NCBI GenBank assembly: GCA_045541115.1
Contig: JAZQIM010000012.1
Span: forward strand, 1-64,000
Source of the DNA: Aphodoplasma sp045541115
GTDB lineage: Bacteria > Bacillota > Clostridia > UBA1381 > UMGS1253
DNA length: 64,000 bases
Direction: 5' to 3'
A program made the translations under genes and the position numbers. Shown in pieces: positions 9,501-17,816 of the stretch. Every line of letters starts with the position of its first letter. Positions within the stretch are counted from its first letter, which is position 1. The notes under the pieces were generated by a model that ran no database searches, was not told the origin of the DNA, and saw only the letters and a program-made list of their open reading frames with translations.

Positions 9501-10171
9501 TATCTGCTGCAAAATCACGTGTGTCGGAGCTTAAGGGAAGTATACGTGCGCTCGGAAATGTCAATGTTGATGCGATTGAAGAGTATGCAAACGTGCGTGA
9601 AAGATACGATTTTCTCTCGACACAGCAAAAAGATTTGCAGGAGGCAAAACAGAGCCTTGAAAAGCTGATTGAGTCGATACAAGAGAAAATGAAGGTGCAG
9701 TTTAAGGCACAGTTTGAGATAATTAACAGCAAGTTTTCAGCGACATTTAGCGAGTTGTTTGGCGGTGGTAGAGCGGAACTTCGTCTTACCGACCCGGGCG
9801 ATATTTTGGGAAGCGGCGTTGAAATTGATGCACAGCCACCGGGTAAAAAGCTTCAGAATTTATCGCTTTTATCGGGCGGTGAGATGGCATTTACGGCGAT
9901 TGCGCTATTGTTTGCAATACTGAAAGTGCGTCCGACGCCGTTTTGCGTTCTCGACGAGATAGAGGCTGCGCTTGACGAATCGAACGTATATCGTTTTTCT
10001 GATTATGTCAGAAAATACAGCGATAAGACGCAGTTCGTTTTAGTTACACACAGACGCGGCACGATGGAGGCGGCAGACCTTTTGTATGGCGTAACAATGC
10101 AGGAAAAAGGTGTGTCAAAGCTTCTGACATTAAAACTTGATGAGGCATTAAAGATAAAAAATGAGAAATGA
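6593..10171 (+). CDS. smc: Chromosome partition protein SMC
   Basis: SMC is the core ATPase of bacterial condensin, organising and segregating the chromosome with ScpA and ScpB. The 1192-residue protein has the full architecture: N-terminal Walker A GPNGSGKS at 31-38, a long coiled coil from about 165, a globular hinge at roughly 510-670 with Gly-rich turns, a second coiled coil, then the signature LLSGGE and Walker B FCVLDEIEAALDE near the C-terminus. It starts at TTG 6593 behind AAGGAGAG with good spacing; the protein begins MYLKGIELTGFKSFADK, the normal SMC N-terminus. ftsY follows 40 bases downstream, the conserved smc-ftsY order of Firmicutes. Confidence 0.98.
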   Translation: MYLKGIELTGFKSFADKTKLTFEPGITSVVGPNGSGKSNISDAIRWVMGEMSAKSLRGSNMQDVIFAGTQTRKPLGFAQVSLTLDNSDRALDIDYSEVTVTRRVYRSGESEYSINGTSCRLRDIHELFMDTGLGRDGYSIIGQGKVNEIISGKADERRYIFDEAAGISKFRHRKDEAERKLFHTQDNLVRINDIVSELSSQLEPLLKQSQKARKYLDLREEMKKLELNVFMQTVDKLKVDMTQTDEKFRLVTDQLLKVESENEKGDEQTNKLNELADSFDAQIEQKHAESAECEVTIKGILGNIELLNSNIESSEKLIERIESEIELHNNKIDEICDLSKVLAEEKESKQNELEELSKKADELQAVLEQLSQNVSDRLQSINALKAEVIERLNDVSAQKSNLASLEAFKKSFIQRREAIEIEKESMGTQLGELEEQLSKSEEEYKKAQVRVSEGKEALSVLEKQADEIGKKTSSLKAEIENKNSSLSKGLSQLNMLREMERDFEGFAKSVKGVLTAHEQGRLGGAKIYGALSSLVNVEKKYVTAIEALLGGALQNVVVESEDDAKIAIDYLKTNHMGRVTFLPVSSVSGRELDNKKEISAHKGYVGIASELVESNARYKGIIQSLLGRCVVVDSMDNAISMSKKFGYKFRVATLDGELFNAGGSITGGSMNKSTGILSRASQIKTLEQNTAKEKKELDVLNRQNSELEKSLEAVLAQIKGTDVLVRTAEQEAVRAGAQLEHVKQSVEAKKQSGVSMESELVVLNEQISDTNEQLATLINAITKDEFEIEGKNEQAQKAEEELLALEQEKNEAQDNISEQNIILMGMKKDISTYEYRISECEAQTTDIKAQIESKKNDISEITAKNEDTRAAILENEKKIQEEKEKSEQINAQISELVDERDKTRARVRETLDENKQIRETMYALKEEQNRIDNKRMKIEAELDTISAKMWEEYEVTYISAKEYETDIGSVSAAKSRVSELKGSIRALGNVNVDAIEEYANVRERYDFLSTQQKDLQEAKQSLEKLIESIQEKMKVQFKAQFEIINSKFSATFSELFGGGRAELRLTDPGDILGSGVEIDAQPPGKKLQNLSLLSGGEMAFTAIALLFAILKVRPTPFCVLDEIEAALDESNVYRFSDYVRKYSDKTQFVLVTHRRGTMEAADLLYGVTMQEKGVSKLLTLKLDEALKIKNEK

Positions 10172-10211
10172 TATAAAATTTTATGCAAGCAGCTGAAAGG
10201 AATATATTTAT

Positions 10212-11117
10212 ATGGGACTTTTTGACAGATTAAAAAGCGGACTTGAAAAGACACGAAACTCTTTTTCTGAAAGGGTAAACGATATATTTGCTTCGTTTGT
10301 AAAAGTCGATGAGGAGCTTTTTGAGGAGCTTGAAGAAGTGCTTATTACCGCCGATGTCGGAATGGAAACATCTATGTATATAATAGATACTCTTCGCGAT
10401 GAGGTAAAGCATAACAGAATAACTGACAGCGAAGAGGTAAAGCAAAAGCTTTGTGAAATAATAGCAAAAATTATGGAAGAAAACAAGAGCGAGCTAAGCA
10501 TCGATAAAACGCCTGCGGTAATACTTGTAATCGGAGTAAACGGTGTCGGCAAAACGACGACAATCGGAAAGATGGCAGCTTATTACAAAGCGCAGGGCAA
10601 GCGTGTTATGCTTGCGGCGGCAGACACATTTCGTGCGGCAGCAATTGATCAGCTTCAGATATGGGCAAAGCGCAGTAACTGCGAAATTATAGCTCATGAA
10701 GAAGGCTCGGACCCGAGCGCAGTAGTGTTTGATGCGCTTGCCGCTGCGAAGGCACGCGGTGTAGACGTTTTGATATGTGATACGGCGGGAAGACTTCATA
10801 ACAAGAAGAACTTAATGGATGAGCTTGGAAAAATTAACAGAATTATAGCTCGCGAGGCACCTGAATCTTCGCGCCACGTTTTTCTTGTTCTCGATGCGAC
10901 TACCGGTCAAAATGCTATAAGTCAGGCAAAGCTCTTTGGTGAGGCGGCGCAGATTGACGGCATTGTTTTGACAAAGCTTGATGGTACGGCAAAAGGCGGC
11001 GTCGTAATAGGAATATGCCGCGAGCAAAGCATACCTGTACGCTTTATCGGTGTAGGCGAAGGGATAGATGATTTACAGGTGTTTAATGCAAATGATTTTG
11101 CAAAGGCCCTGTTTTAA
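10212..11117 (+). CDS. ftsY: Signal recognition particle receptor FtsY
   Basis: FtsY is the membrane-associated GTPase that receives SRP-ribosome complexes for co-translational insertion. The 301-residue protein consists of the helical N domain and the GTPase (NG) domain: G1 motif GVNGVGKTT near 108-116, DTAGR at 190-194 and the specificity motif TKLD near 254-257 followed by GTAKGG. The acidic A domain of some bacteria is absent, as is usual in Firmicutes. It shares a transcription unit with smc and is followed closely by a UPF0182 membrane protein. Confidence 0.97.
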   Translation: MGLFDRLKSGLEKTRNSFSERVNDIFASFVKVDEELFEELEEVLITADVGMETSMYIIDTLRDEVKHNRITDSEEVKQKLCEIIAKIMEENKSELSIDKTPAVILVIGVNGVGKTTTIGKMAAYYKAQGKRVMLAAADTFRAAAIDQLQIWAKRSNCEIIAHEEGSDPSAVVFDALAAAKARGVDVLICDTAGRLHNKKNLMDELGKINRIIAREAPESSRHVFLVLDATTGQNAISQAKLFGEAAQIDGIVLTKLDGTAKGGVVIGICREQSIPVRFIGVGEGIDDLQVFNANDFAKALF

Positions 11118-11160
11118 AATAAATGGTGCACTTATATGCATCTGAAAGGTGGCAAAGAAT

Positions 11161-13959
11161 ATGGCATTTGATGAAAAGGACTTTAGAAATGCGAAGGATT
11201 CAAGCTATAATAAAAGTAAAGGAGTAAAAAAGCTAATCTGGATTTTGCTTGGCATATGCGCACTGGCTCTTATAGGGTTTGTCGTGGGCGCACTTGTAGA
11301 ATATATACAGGTTAAGGAGATTGGCGCAGGGTATGTAAGCGTATTTATGACGAATCTTAGAGTGCGACTTATTGCCCAGATTGTAAGCTTTTTAATTGTG
11401 TTTATCGTATTTATGATAAACAACCTTGTCATGCGTGCTATATTGATGAAGGAAAATGCGGATCTTTTGTATATATCGCGCGTTATGCCTATGGTGCTTT
11501 TGACATTTGTGATATCGCTTATTGCAAGCTCATTTATAAGCGATAATGTTTACAGCCGGTTTTTATCTTTTGTAAACTCGACGTCATTTAACAGGGTAGA
11601 CCCGGTATTTATGCAGGACATCGGATATTATATATTTGGCCGTCCGTTTATGAAGTCACTTATTGACAGCATTAAAGCCATCTTGATAATTCAGACGATT
11701 TACACAGCGATAATCTATTTAGTTTTAAATGTAAGAAACGGAATAGACAGGTTTTCAGATATCTTGAAAAATAAAAGTGTCGTTACGCATAATATTGTAA
11801 ATGTACTTTTGGTTTTTATCAGTATAGCGATGACATTTAAATATAATGCCGAAGAGATTTTATACGGCAGCTTTGGTGAGCTTTTTGGAGCGGGCTATAC
11901 AGACATACAGGTATGGGCGAGGTTTTATAATTTTGCGCCATATTTACTTTTGGCAGTCGTTATCGCAACGGTATTTTTCCTTTTGCGTGCCAAAATCAAA
12001 GCAGGAATAATAAGTGTGCTCGTTTTCCCGGCGGCATGGATACTTACAGGAGCGATTGCACTTGGTGTGCAGACGCTTGTCGTTGCTCCAAATGACGTAG
12101 CGGTAGAAGAACCGAACATTGCGAATAATATATACATGACTCGTGAGGCATATGGACTTGATAAAATAATTGAAAAGGATTTTCCGATAGAAAATACGTT
12201 AAATAAAAACGATATTGCAAATAATGCCGAAACGATAGAAAACATAAGAATCGTCGATTATAATGCAAATGTAACTGCGATGAATAAACTGCAGGGGATA
12301 AAGCCATATTACACCTTTAAAAATGCAGATATAGTATCGTATGACGTAAACGGAAAGCCGACGGCTGTTGCAATCGGCGCAAGAGAACTTGATGTAGAAA
12401 AGCTTGCATCTGATGCGAGTGACACATATCTTAATAAGACGTACAAATACACACATGGATACGGTGTTGCGGTAAATCCTATGAATGTGTCGACGAAGGA
12501 AGGACAACCCGAATATATCGTTCGCGATATACCTGTCATATCTGATGAAGGCACTGTGGATGTGACGCAGCCGAGAATTTATTACGGCGAATTTACGAAT
12601 GACCATGTAATTGTTAATACAAAGCTTAAGGAAATCGATTATTCCGAGGGACAAAAGAATGTCGATTTTTCATATGATGGAGAAGGTGGAGTCAAGCTTA
12701 ACTGGTTTAATAAGCTTATTTTTTCGTTCATGAAGGGCGATTATAAAATGCTTGTTTCAAATCAGATTACACCGGAGAGTAAAATTCTTGCAAACAGAAA
12801 CGTTGTAGAAAGAGCGAAAATGGCTGCACCGTTTTTGGAGTATGACGAAAATCCGTATATGATTATAAATGATAGTGGAAGACTCAAATGGATAATAGAT
12901 GCTTACACAACATCGGAATTTTACCCGTATGCACAAAAATATGAGAAAATCAACTATATCAGAAACAGTGCAAAAGTCGTTGTGGACGCATATGACGGAA
13001 GCGTAAAAATATACATTGTCGATGAAACTGATCCGATTATTATGACATACAAAAAGATTTACCCACAGGCGTTTTGCTCTGAGGCGATGCCTGACGATAT
13101 AAAGCGTCATGTGCGCTATCCGGAAAAGCTGTTTAAAATACAGGCACAAATGTATAAGCAGTACCATATTACAGACGCCCAGGTTTTTTATAACAAGAGT
13201 GATGTGTGGGATATTGCAAAGGAAAAGTATGCGAAAAATGAGAGCCAGTACATCGAGCCGTATTATAATATGATGAAGATAGAAGGCTTTGATGAAAAAG
13301 GCGAGAGTTTGCTTTTGACAATGCCGTTCACAATACAGAATAAGGATTATATAAGCAGCTGGCTTGCGGCAGGCTCGGACGACAAATATTATGGTAAGCT
13401 TGTTTTGTACCGATTTACAAATGCAGAAAAGAATTCGTACGGCACAATGCAGATGGAAAACAGAATTGACAACGACCCGACAATATCAAGTCAGATGACA
13501 CTGTGGGGACAGGGCGGCTCATCTGTCGTTCGCGGAAATATGATTGTAGTACCGATTAAGGATTCGCTTTTATACGTTGAGCCGGTTTATATTACAACTC
13601 AAAATGACGCGTCATTTCCTGAATTAAAGCGTGTTATAGTAGCGTATAAGGAAAAGATAGTTATGGAAAATACGCTTAAGGAATGTTTCGACAAGCTCTT
13701 TAGCGTTTCTTCGGCGCAAATAGTAAAGCCGGATTCGGATGATGATGAAAATGACGCACTTCTGACACCGCCTGAAAACACAGATAAAACAGATAGTGAG
13801 GCGGAAACAATACTTTCAAATATTATAAATTTGTATAATCGCTATAAAGAGTATAATGCATCAAGCGATTATGAAAATGCGGGCAAGGCTATGCGTGACA
13901 TCGACATATACCTTGAGCGTGCAGACGCTCTGCTTTCGCAAAACAGCGAGCAGGAGTAG
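11161..13959 (+). CDS. UPF0182 family large membrane protein
   Basis: This 932-residue protein of unknown function has about seven hydrophobic segments in its first 310 residues, followed by a large domain of roughly 550 residues probably outside the membrane and an acidic, low-complexity C-terminal stretch (DSDDDENDALLTPPENTDK). The overall plan and words such as GYGVAVNPMNVSTKEGQPEY and LWGQGGSSVVRGNMIVVPI mark the UPF0182 family. The start is ATG 11161, because GAAAGGTGG at 11143-11151 is its ribosome binding site and the in-frame GTG at 11149 falls inside that site. It ends the smc-ftsY run at a strong terminator. Confidence 0.9.
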   Translation: MAFDEKDFRNAKDSSYNKSKGVKKLIWILLGICALALIGFVVGALVEYIQVKEIGAGYVSVFMTNLRVRLIAQIVSFLIVFIVFMINNLVMRAILMKENADLLYISRVMPMVLLTFVISLIASSFISDNVYSRFLSFVNSTSFNRVDPVFMQDIGYYIFGRPFMKSLIDSIKAILIIQTIYTAIIYLVLNVRNGIDRFSDILKNKSVVTHNIVNVLLVFISIAMTFKYNAEEILYGSFGELFGAGYTDIQVWARFYNFAPYLLLAVVIATVFFLLRAKIKAGIISVLVFPAAWILTGAIALGVQTLVVAPNDVAVEEPNIANNIYMTREAYGLDKIIEKDFPIENTLNKNDIANNAETIENIRIVDYNANVTAMNKLQGIKPYYTFKNADIVSYDVNGKPTAVAIGARELDVEKLASDASDTYLNKTYKYTHGYGVAVNPMNVSTKEGQPEYIVRDIPVISDEGTVDVTQPRIYYGEFTNDHVIVNTKLKEIDYSEGQKNVDFSYDGEGGVKLNWFNKLIFSFMKGDYKMLVSNQITPESKILANRNVVERAKMAAPFLEYDENPYMIINDSGRLKWIIDAYTTSEFYPYAQKYEKINYIRNSAKVVVDAYDGSVKIYIVDETDPIIMTYKKIYPQAFCSEAMPDDIKRHVRYPEKLFKIQAQMYKQYHITDAQVFYNKSDVWDIAKEKYAKNESQYIEPYYNMMKIEGFDEKGESLLLTMPFTIQNKDYISSWLAAGSDDKYYGKLVLYRFTNAEKNSYGTMQMENRIDNDPTISSQMTLWGQGGSSVVRGNMIVVPIKDSLLYVEPVYITTQNDASFPELKRVIVAYKEKIVMENTLKECFDKLFSVSSAQIVKPDSDDDENDALLTPPENTDKTDSEAETILSNIINLYNRYKEYNASSDYENAGKAMRDIDIYLERADALLSQNSEQE

Positions 13960-13978
13960 CATAAATAATAAGAAGAAG

Positions 13979-14029
13979 AAAAGCGACTTTTATTTCGGGA
14001 TTTATCCTGAAAGATGAGAGTCGCTTTTT
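13979..14029 (+). terminator. Terminator after UPF0182 gene
   Basis: AAAAGCGACT pairs with AGTCGCTTTTT around a long loop that itself contains a small hairpin (TTCGGGATTTATCCTGAA). Confidence 0.85.
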
Positions 14030-14074
14030 AATTACAGTTTTAATTTTGTGTGATTGCTCACAGGGCCGGTGGCG

Positions 14075-14104
14075 TAATATTTTTAAAGTGAAAATAATAT
14101 AAAT
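14075..14104 (+). promoter_or_regulatory. Sigma-E-like promoter of spoIIP
   Basis: TAATATT (14075-14081) matches the sigma-E -35 consensus and is followed after 14 bp by AATATAAAT (14096-14104), a 7 of 9 match to the CATACAAAT found before the other two sigma-E-type genes in this window. It lies 30 bases upstream of the spoIIP start. No good sigma-A promoter is seen here. Mother-cell control of spoIIP is known in Bacillus. Confidence 0.45.
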
Positions 14105-14133
14105 ATAGTAATTCACATGAAAGGAATAAAAAG

Positions 14134-15312
14134 ATGTTTTCGAAGAGAAAAAGGCATATATTTAAAGGCGTTATTGTGGATAAAAAAGCTGTCTGTGCAT
14201 TGGCATTTGTGATTTTTTTATTCATTTCCTGCTTCGCTATGGCAAAACTTTCGGACGCTTTTTTTTCTATACTGCCTTCAGATGTACAGGACATGCTTAA
14301 AGCGGCTGCGGCCGAAAACATTATCCCGTCATGCAGTGATGGAAAAAGGCAAATTCATCTTGTGTACGAGGTTTTTTGCAAGGCTGCAGGCTTTGATATA
14401 AAAGAGCCGCGAACAATCGTGCATAGTCAGTTTGCTGCGCTTAAAGTGGCAAGTGATGTGCAAAAACAAGCAGAAGTTAAACAGGATGTGACAAAAGAAG
14501 AGAATAAAACAAGCAAGGAAGATTTGGATAGATATCCGATTGCGGAAACGAGCAGCATTGTAGGTGCTCAGTCGGGAAGCGGAGCAAATAAGCTCGTATA
14601 TCTTAACAATGAAACAGATTTTTCAGTAGATATAAATTCTCTTTTGGAGCAAAAGCTTTCCATAACAAAAAAAGATGGCCCACTTGTGCTTATTGTCCAT
14701 ACACATACAACCGAGAGTTATACGCCTTCAGGACAGTATTCATACTCGCCTGAGGAAAGTACGCGGACACAGGATACAAATTATAACGTTGTTCGTGTGG
14801 GCGAGGTTGTTGCAGATGAGTTAAAAAGCGCGGGGATAAATACCATACATGATAAAACGATAAATGATTATCCGTCGTATAACGGATCATATGTTAAAAC
14901 GCTTGGTATAATTGAAAGCTATCTTGAAAAATATCCGTCGATACAGGTAGTTTTAGACATTCATCGTGACGGCATGACGAAAAAGGATGGAACGAAGATG
15001 AAGGTGTGCGCCGAAGTTAACGGCGAAAAAGCTTCGCAGGTAATGGTACTTTGCGGAAGCAGCGAAGGCGGACTTTCGCACCCAGACTGGAAAGAAAATT
15101 TAAAGCTTGGACTGCGCATACAAAATATACTCACGCTTGATTATCCGGGGCTTGCACGGCCGCTTCAGCTTGTGCGAGAAAGATATAATCAGCATGCGAC
15201 GCACGGTTCGCTGATACTTGAAGTCGGAACAGACGGCAATACGCTCGAAGAGGCAATGGTATGCGCAAAGTATACCGGAAAAGCGATAGCAAAGGTTCTT
15301 TCAAAAATTTAA
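14134..15312 (+). CDS. spoIIP: Stage II sporulation protein P
   Basis: SpoIIP is the mother-cell peptidoglycan amidase/endopeptidase of the SpoIID-SpoIIM-SpoIIP engulfment complex. The 392-residue protein has a basic N-terminus, a single membrane anchor at about 18-38, a variable linker rich in Lys/Glu, and the SpoIIP catalytic domain from about residue 180. Catalytic-domain landmarks are VHTHTTESY (His189, His191, Glu194), VVLDIHRDG and ILEVGTDGN. It is monocistronic, between terminators, with a sigma-E-like promoter. The other complex member in this window, spoIIM, lies 5 kb downstream; spoIID was not seen. Confidence 0.95.
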   Translation: MFSKRKRHIFKGVIVDKKAVCALAFVIFLFISCFAMAKLSDAFFSILPSDVQDMLKAAAAENIIPSCSDGKRQIHLVYEVFCKAAGFDIKEPRTIVHSQFAALKVASDVQKQAEVKQDVTKEENKTSKEDLDRYPIAETSSIVGAQSGSGANKLVYLNNETDFSVDINSLLEQKLSITKKDGPLVLIVHTHTTESYTPSGQYSYSPEESTRTQDTNYNVVRVGEVVADELKSAGINTIHDKTINDYPSYNGSYVKTLGIIESYLEKYPSIQVVLDIHRDGMTKKDGTKMKVCAEVNGEKASQVMVLCGSSEGGLSHPDWKENLKLGLRIQNILTLDYPGLARPLQLVRERYNQHATHGSLILEVGTDGNTLEEAMVCAKYTGKAIAKVLSKI

Positions 15313-15314
15313 AA

Positions 15315-15339
15315 GGGATATGGTGTTTTACCATATCCC
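15315..15339. terminator. Shared terminator of convergent spoIIP and acyl-CoA ligase genes
   Basis: GGGATATGG and CCATATCCC form a 9-bp stem with a 7-base loop. The T tract is better on the minus strand (CCCTTTTAAATTTTT), so it mainly serves the ligase gene. Confidence 0.75.
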
Positions 15340-15346
15340 ATAATTA

Positions 15347-17017
15347 TTATTGTTGTTTTTTGTTATCGTTAGCTCTTATTTCAACACGTCTTATTTTACC
15401 GCTCGTAGTTTTCGGCAATTCTTTTACAAACTCAATGATTCTCGGATACTTATATGGAGCGGTAGCATGTTTTACGTGATCTTGCAGCTCGCGCGCAAGC
15501 GCATCGGACGGTTCATAATTTTTTGCAAGAACCACCGTAGCCTTTACAACCTGACCTCTGTCTGCGTCGGGAGCAGCGGTAATGGCACATTCCAATACGG
15601 AAGGATGTTCCATAAGTGCGCTTTCTACTTCAAATGGACTTATTCTGTAGCCGGAGCATTTTATAACGTCATCTACACGGCCGACAAACCAGAAGTAGCC
15701 TTTGCTGTCGCGCCATACGATATCGCCTGTGTGATAAAATTTTCCGCCAAGTTTTTCTTTTGTAGCTTCTTCGTCGCCTAAAATTCCAACGAGAAGACCT
15801 GCTGGCATAAATTTATCAATGTCGCGTACTACAAGCTCGCCTTCTTCGCCAACATCACACGAATTACCATCTTCATCAACTATGTCTATATTATATAGCG
15901 GCGACGGTTTTCCCATTGAACCGGGGTTTGGAGTAAATCCGTCGAAATTTGCAATCATAACAGTTGATTCACTCTGACCGAAGCCTTCGCACATATGAAG
16001 ACCAGTAAGCTCGAGCCATTTGTTGTAAACTTCCGGATTTAAAGGCTCGCCTGCTGTACAACAATGGGTAATGAATGACAAATCATACTTTGTTAGATCT
16101 TCATGAATCAGGAAACGGAAAATCGTAGGCGGAGCACAAAATGTAGCCGGTTTAAATTTTATTAGTTTTTCAAGCATATTGTGCGGAACAAATCTGTCCA
16201 TATCGTAGGCAAAAATGCCTGCACCTGAAATCCATTGTCCGTAAATTTTGCCCCAACCGAATTTTGCCCAGCCGGAGTCGGATGCTGTCATATGAAGCTT
16301 GTTATCGACAACCTTTTGCCAGTATTTTGCCGTAACAATATGACCGAGCGGATATGTGTGACTATGGGCAACCATTTTCGGCCAGCCCGAAGTACCGCTT
16401 GTGAAATATGTAAGAAATATATCGTCATTATGCGTTGCATCTTCGCCTGTTGGGCGCTCGAATACTTCACTGTATTTTTCGATTTCCTTTTCAAAGCAAA
16501 CCCATCCGTCACGCTCACCATAAGCAATGATTTTATGTGTAAGTGATGGCGATTCGCTTTCAGAAAGCTCAACCTGCTCTGTTATATATGGTTCGTTTAC
16601 GGCGACGATAGCCTTTACATTTGCGGCGTTAATTCTGTATTTAATATCCTTTGTTGTAAGCTGAAGCGATGCGGGAATAAGTATCGCACCGATTTTGTGC
16701 AGCGCAGTTGCTATATACCAGTATTCATAGCGCTGGCGCATTAAAAGCATAACTCGATCGCCTTTTTTTATGCCAAGGCTTTTAAAGAAGTTTGCCGTTT
16801 TATTACTAAGACGCTTTATATCGTCAAAGGTAAAAGTTTTTTCATTATCGTTATCATCGCACCATACAAGCGCAATCTTGTTTTTGTCATACTCGGCCCA
16901 TGCGTCTACAACGTCAAAGCCGAAGTTAAAGTTTTCTGGAATGTTTAGTTTATAATTTTTCTTAAAATCCTCATATGAGTCGAACTCAATTTTATCTAAA
17001 AATTTGTGTAAAAGCAT
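15347..17017 (-). CDS. AMP-forming acyl-CoA synthetase (medium-chain/acetyl-CoA ligase-like)
   Basis: This 556-residue adenylate-forming enzyme would activate a carboxylic acid to its CoA thioester through an acyl-AMP. The visible family motifs are the phosphate loop YFTSGTSGWPKMVAHSH, CEGFGQSES, YHTGDIVWRDSKGYFWFVGR and, near the end, the catalytic lysine in KTTSGKIRR. The substrate cannot be read from sequence; the pattern resembles medium-chain fatty acyl or acetyl-CoA ligases. GAGGTG sits 6 bases before the ATG. It lies 30 bases downstream of an XRE-cupin regulator on the same strand, a pairing seen in many gut Firmicutes that suggests local control. Confidence 0.88.
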   Translation of the reverse strand: MLLHKFLDKIEFDSYEDFKKNYKLNIPENFNFGFDVVDAWAEYDKNKIALVWCDDNDNEKTFTFDDIKRLSNKTANFFKSLGIKKGDRVMLLMRQRYEYWYIATALHKIGAILIPASLQLTTKDIKYRINAANVKAIVAVNEPYITEQVELSESESPSLTHKIIAYGERDGWVCFEKEIEKYSEVFERPTGEDATHNDDIFLTYFTSGTSGWPKMVAHSHTYPLGHIVTAKYWQKVVDNKLHMTASDSGWAKFGWGKIYGQWISGAGIFAYDMDRFVPHNMLEKLIKFKPATFCAPPTIFRFLIHEDLTKYDLSFITHCCTAGEPLNPEVYNKWLELTGLHMCEGFGQSESTVMIANFDGFTPNPGSMGKPSPLYNIDIVDEDGNSCDVGEEGELVVRDIDKFMPAGLLVGILGDEEATKEKLGGKFYHTGDIVWRDSKGYFWFVGRVDDVIKCSGYRISPFEVESALMEHPSVLECAITAAPDADRGQVVKATVVLAKNYEPSDALARELQDHVKHATAPYKYPRIIEFVKELPKTTSGKIRRVEIRANDNKKQQ

Positions 17018-17047
17018 CTGTACACCTCAATGTATTTAAAATTTGAA

Positions 17048-17599
17048 TTATTGCGATATAACGGTAAGGAATTTAGCTTTTTTGCCGTTCATCGCTTTTT
17101 GTCCATGGGGGATTGTGGGATCGAAATATATCGAATCTCCCTCTTCAAGAATGACTGATTCGTCTTTGAACTCTATCATAAGAGTGCCTTCGACGACATA
17201 GTTAAATTCTTGTCCTTCGTGGACGACGAGGCTGTGCTCTGTATCATCAGGTAATACCGTAACCATAAGAGGCTCCATTATCTTGCGCTTATACTTGTAA
17301 GCAAGGCTCTCGAAATGATATCCGGGATAACGGTCAATGTTGATGCCCTTATCCTTTTTTACAACGCAGTATGTCTTCAGTTTTGGAGATTTGCCTGTCA
17401 GTATTTCTGTAAAATCTACATTGTATTCGCCTGCGAGTCTGTATAATACGCTTATCGGAATATCTGCGCCGCTTTCTTCGTAGCTTTTATATGTTTCATA
17501 ATCGACGCCGACGAGCTCGGCAACTGCATGCCTGCTGTAGCCGCAAATTTCTCTTAATTCTTTTATTCTGCTCGCTATTTGTTTGATTTCCTCTGCCAT
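17048..17599 (-). CDS. XRE-family regulator with C-terminal cupin domain
   Basis: This 183-residue transcription factor has a helix-turn-helix domain at about 4-62 (with SRHAVAELVGVDYETYKSYEE) and a C-terminal cupin barrel at about 105-180 (HEGQEFNYVVEGTLMIEF, then EGDSIYFDPTIPHGQKAM). Such proteins usually sense a small ligand through the cupin and regulate the adjacent gene. The start is ATG 17599, 7 bases after GAAAGGAATG; an upstream in-frame start at 17635 would sit ahead of that site. It is first in a two-gene operon with the acyl-CoA ligase, whose regulation it probably governs. Confidence 0.87.
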   Translation of the reverse strand: MAEEIKQIASRIKELREICGYSRHAVAELVGVDYETYKSYEESGADIPISVLYRLAGEYNVDFTEILTGKSPKLKTYCVVKKDKGINIDRYPGYHFESLAYKYKRKIMEPLMVTVLPDDTEHSLVVHEGQEFNYVVEGTLMIEFKDESVILEEGDSIYFDPTIPHGQKAMNGKKAKFLTVISQ

Positions 17600-17638
17600 A
17601 AAGTTCACATTCCTTTCAAAAAGCCCGATAATCAAGCT

Positions 17639-17667
17639 ATAATATCATATTTTATATCAAATTACAA
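17639..17667 (-). promoter_or_regulatory. Sigma-A promoter of the XRE-cupin operon
   Basis: On the minus strand TTGTAA (17667-17662) and TATTAT (17644-17639) are separated by 17 bp. Confidence 0.65.
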
Positions 17668-17757
17668 AAAAAAACAAGTGGTTTATAAATTTTATGTGAC
17701 AAAATTTGAGTTTTTGTCAGTTTTTTAAGCAAAAAACAAAAAAATTCAAAATTAGTG

Positions 17758-17787
17758 TTGTAAAATGAATTGGATTTGGTATATAAT
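17758..17787 (+). promoter_or_regulatory. Sigma-A promoter of comM-proC
   Basis: TTGTAA (17758-17763) and TATAAT (17782-17787) are separated by 18 bp, with the ribosome binding site AGGAGG 18 bases further on. Confidence 0.65.
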
Positions 17788-17816
17788 CATTTTATCGAAT
17801 CTAAAAGGAGGCGCAC

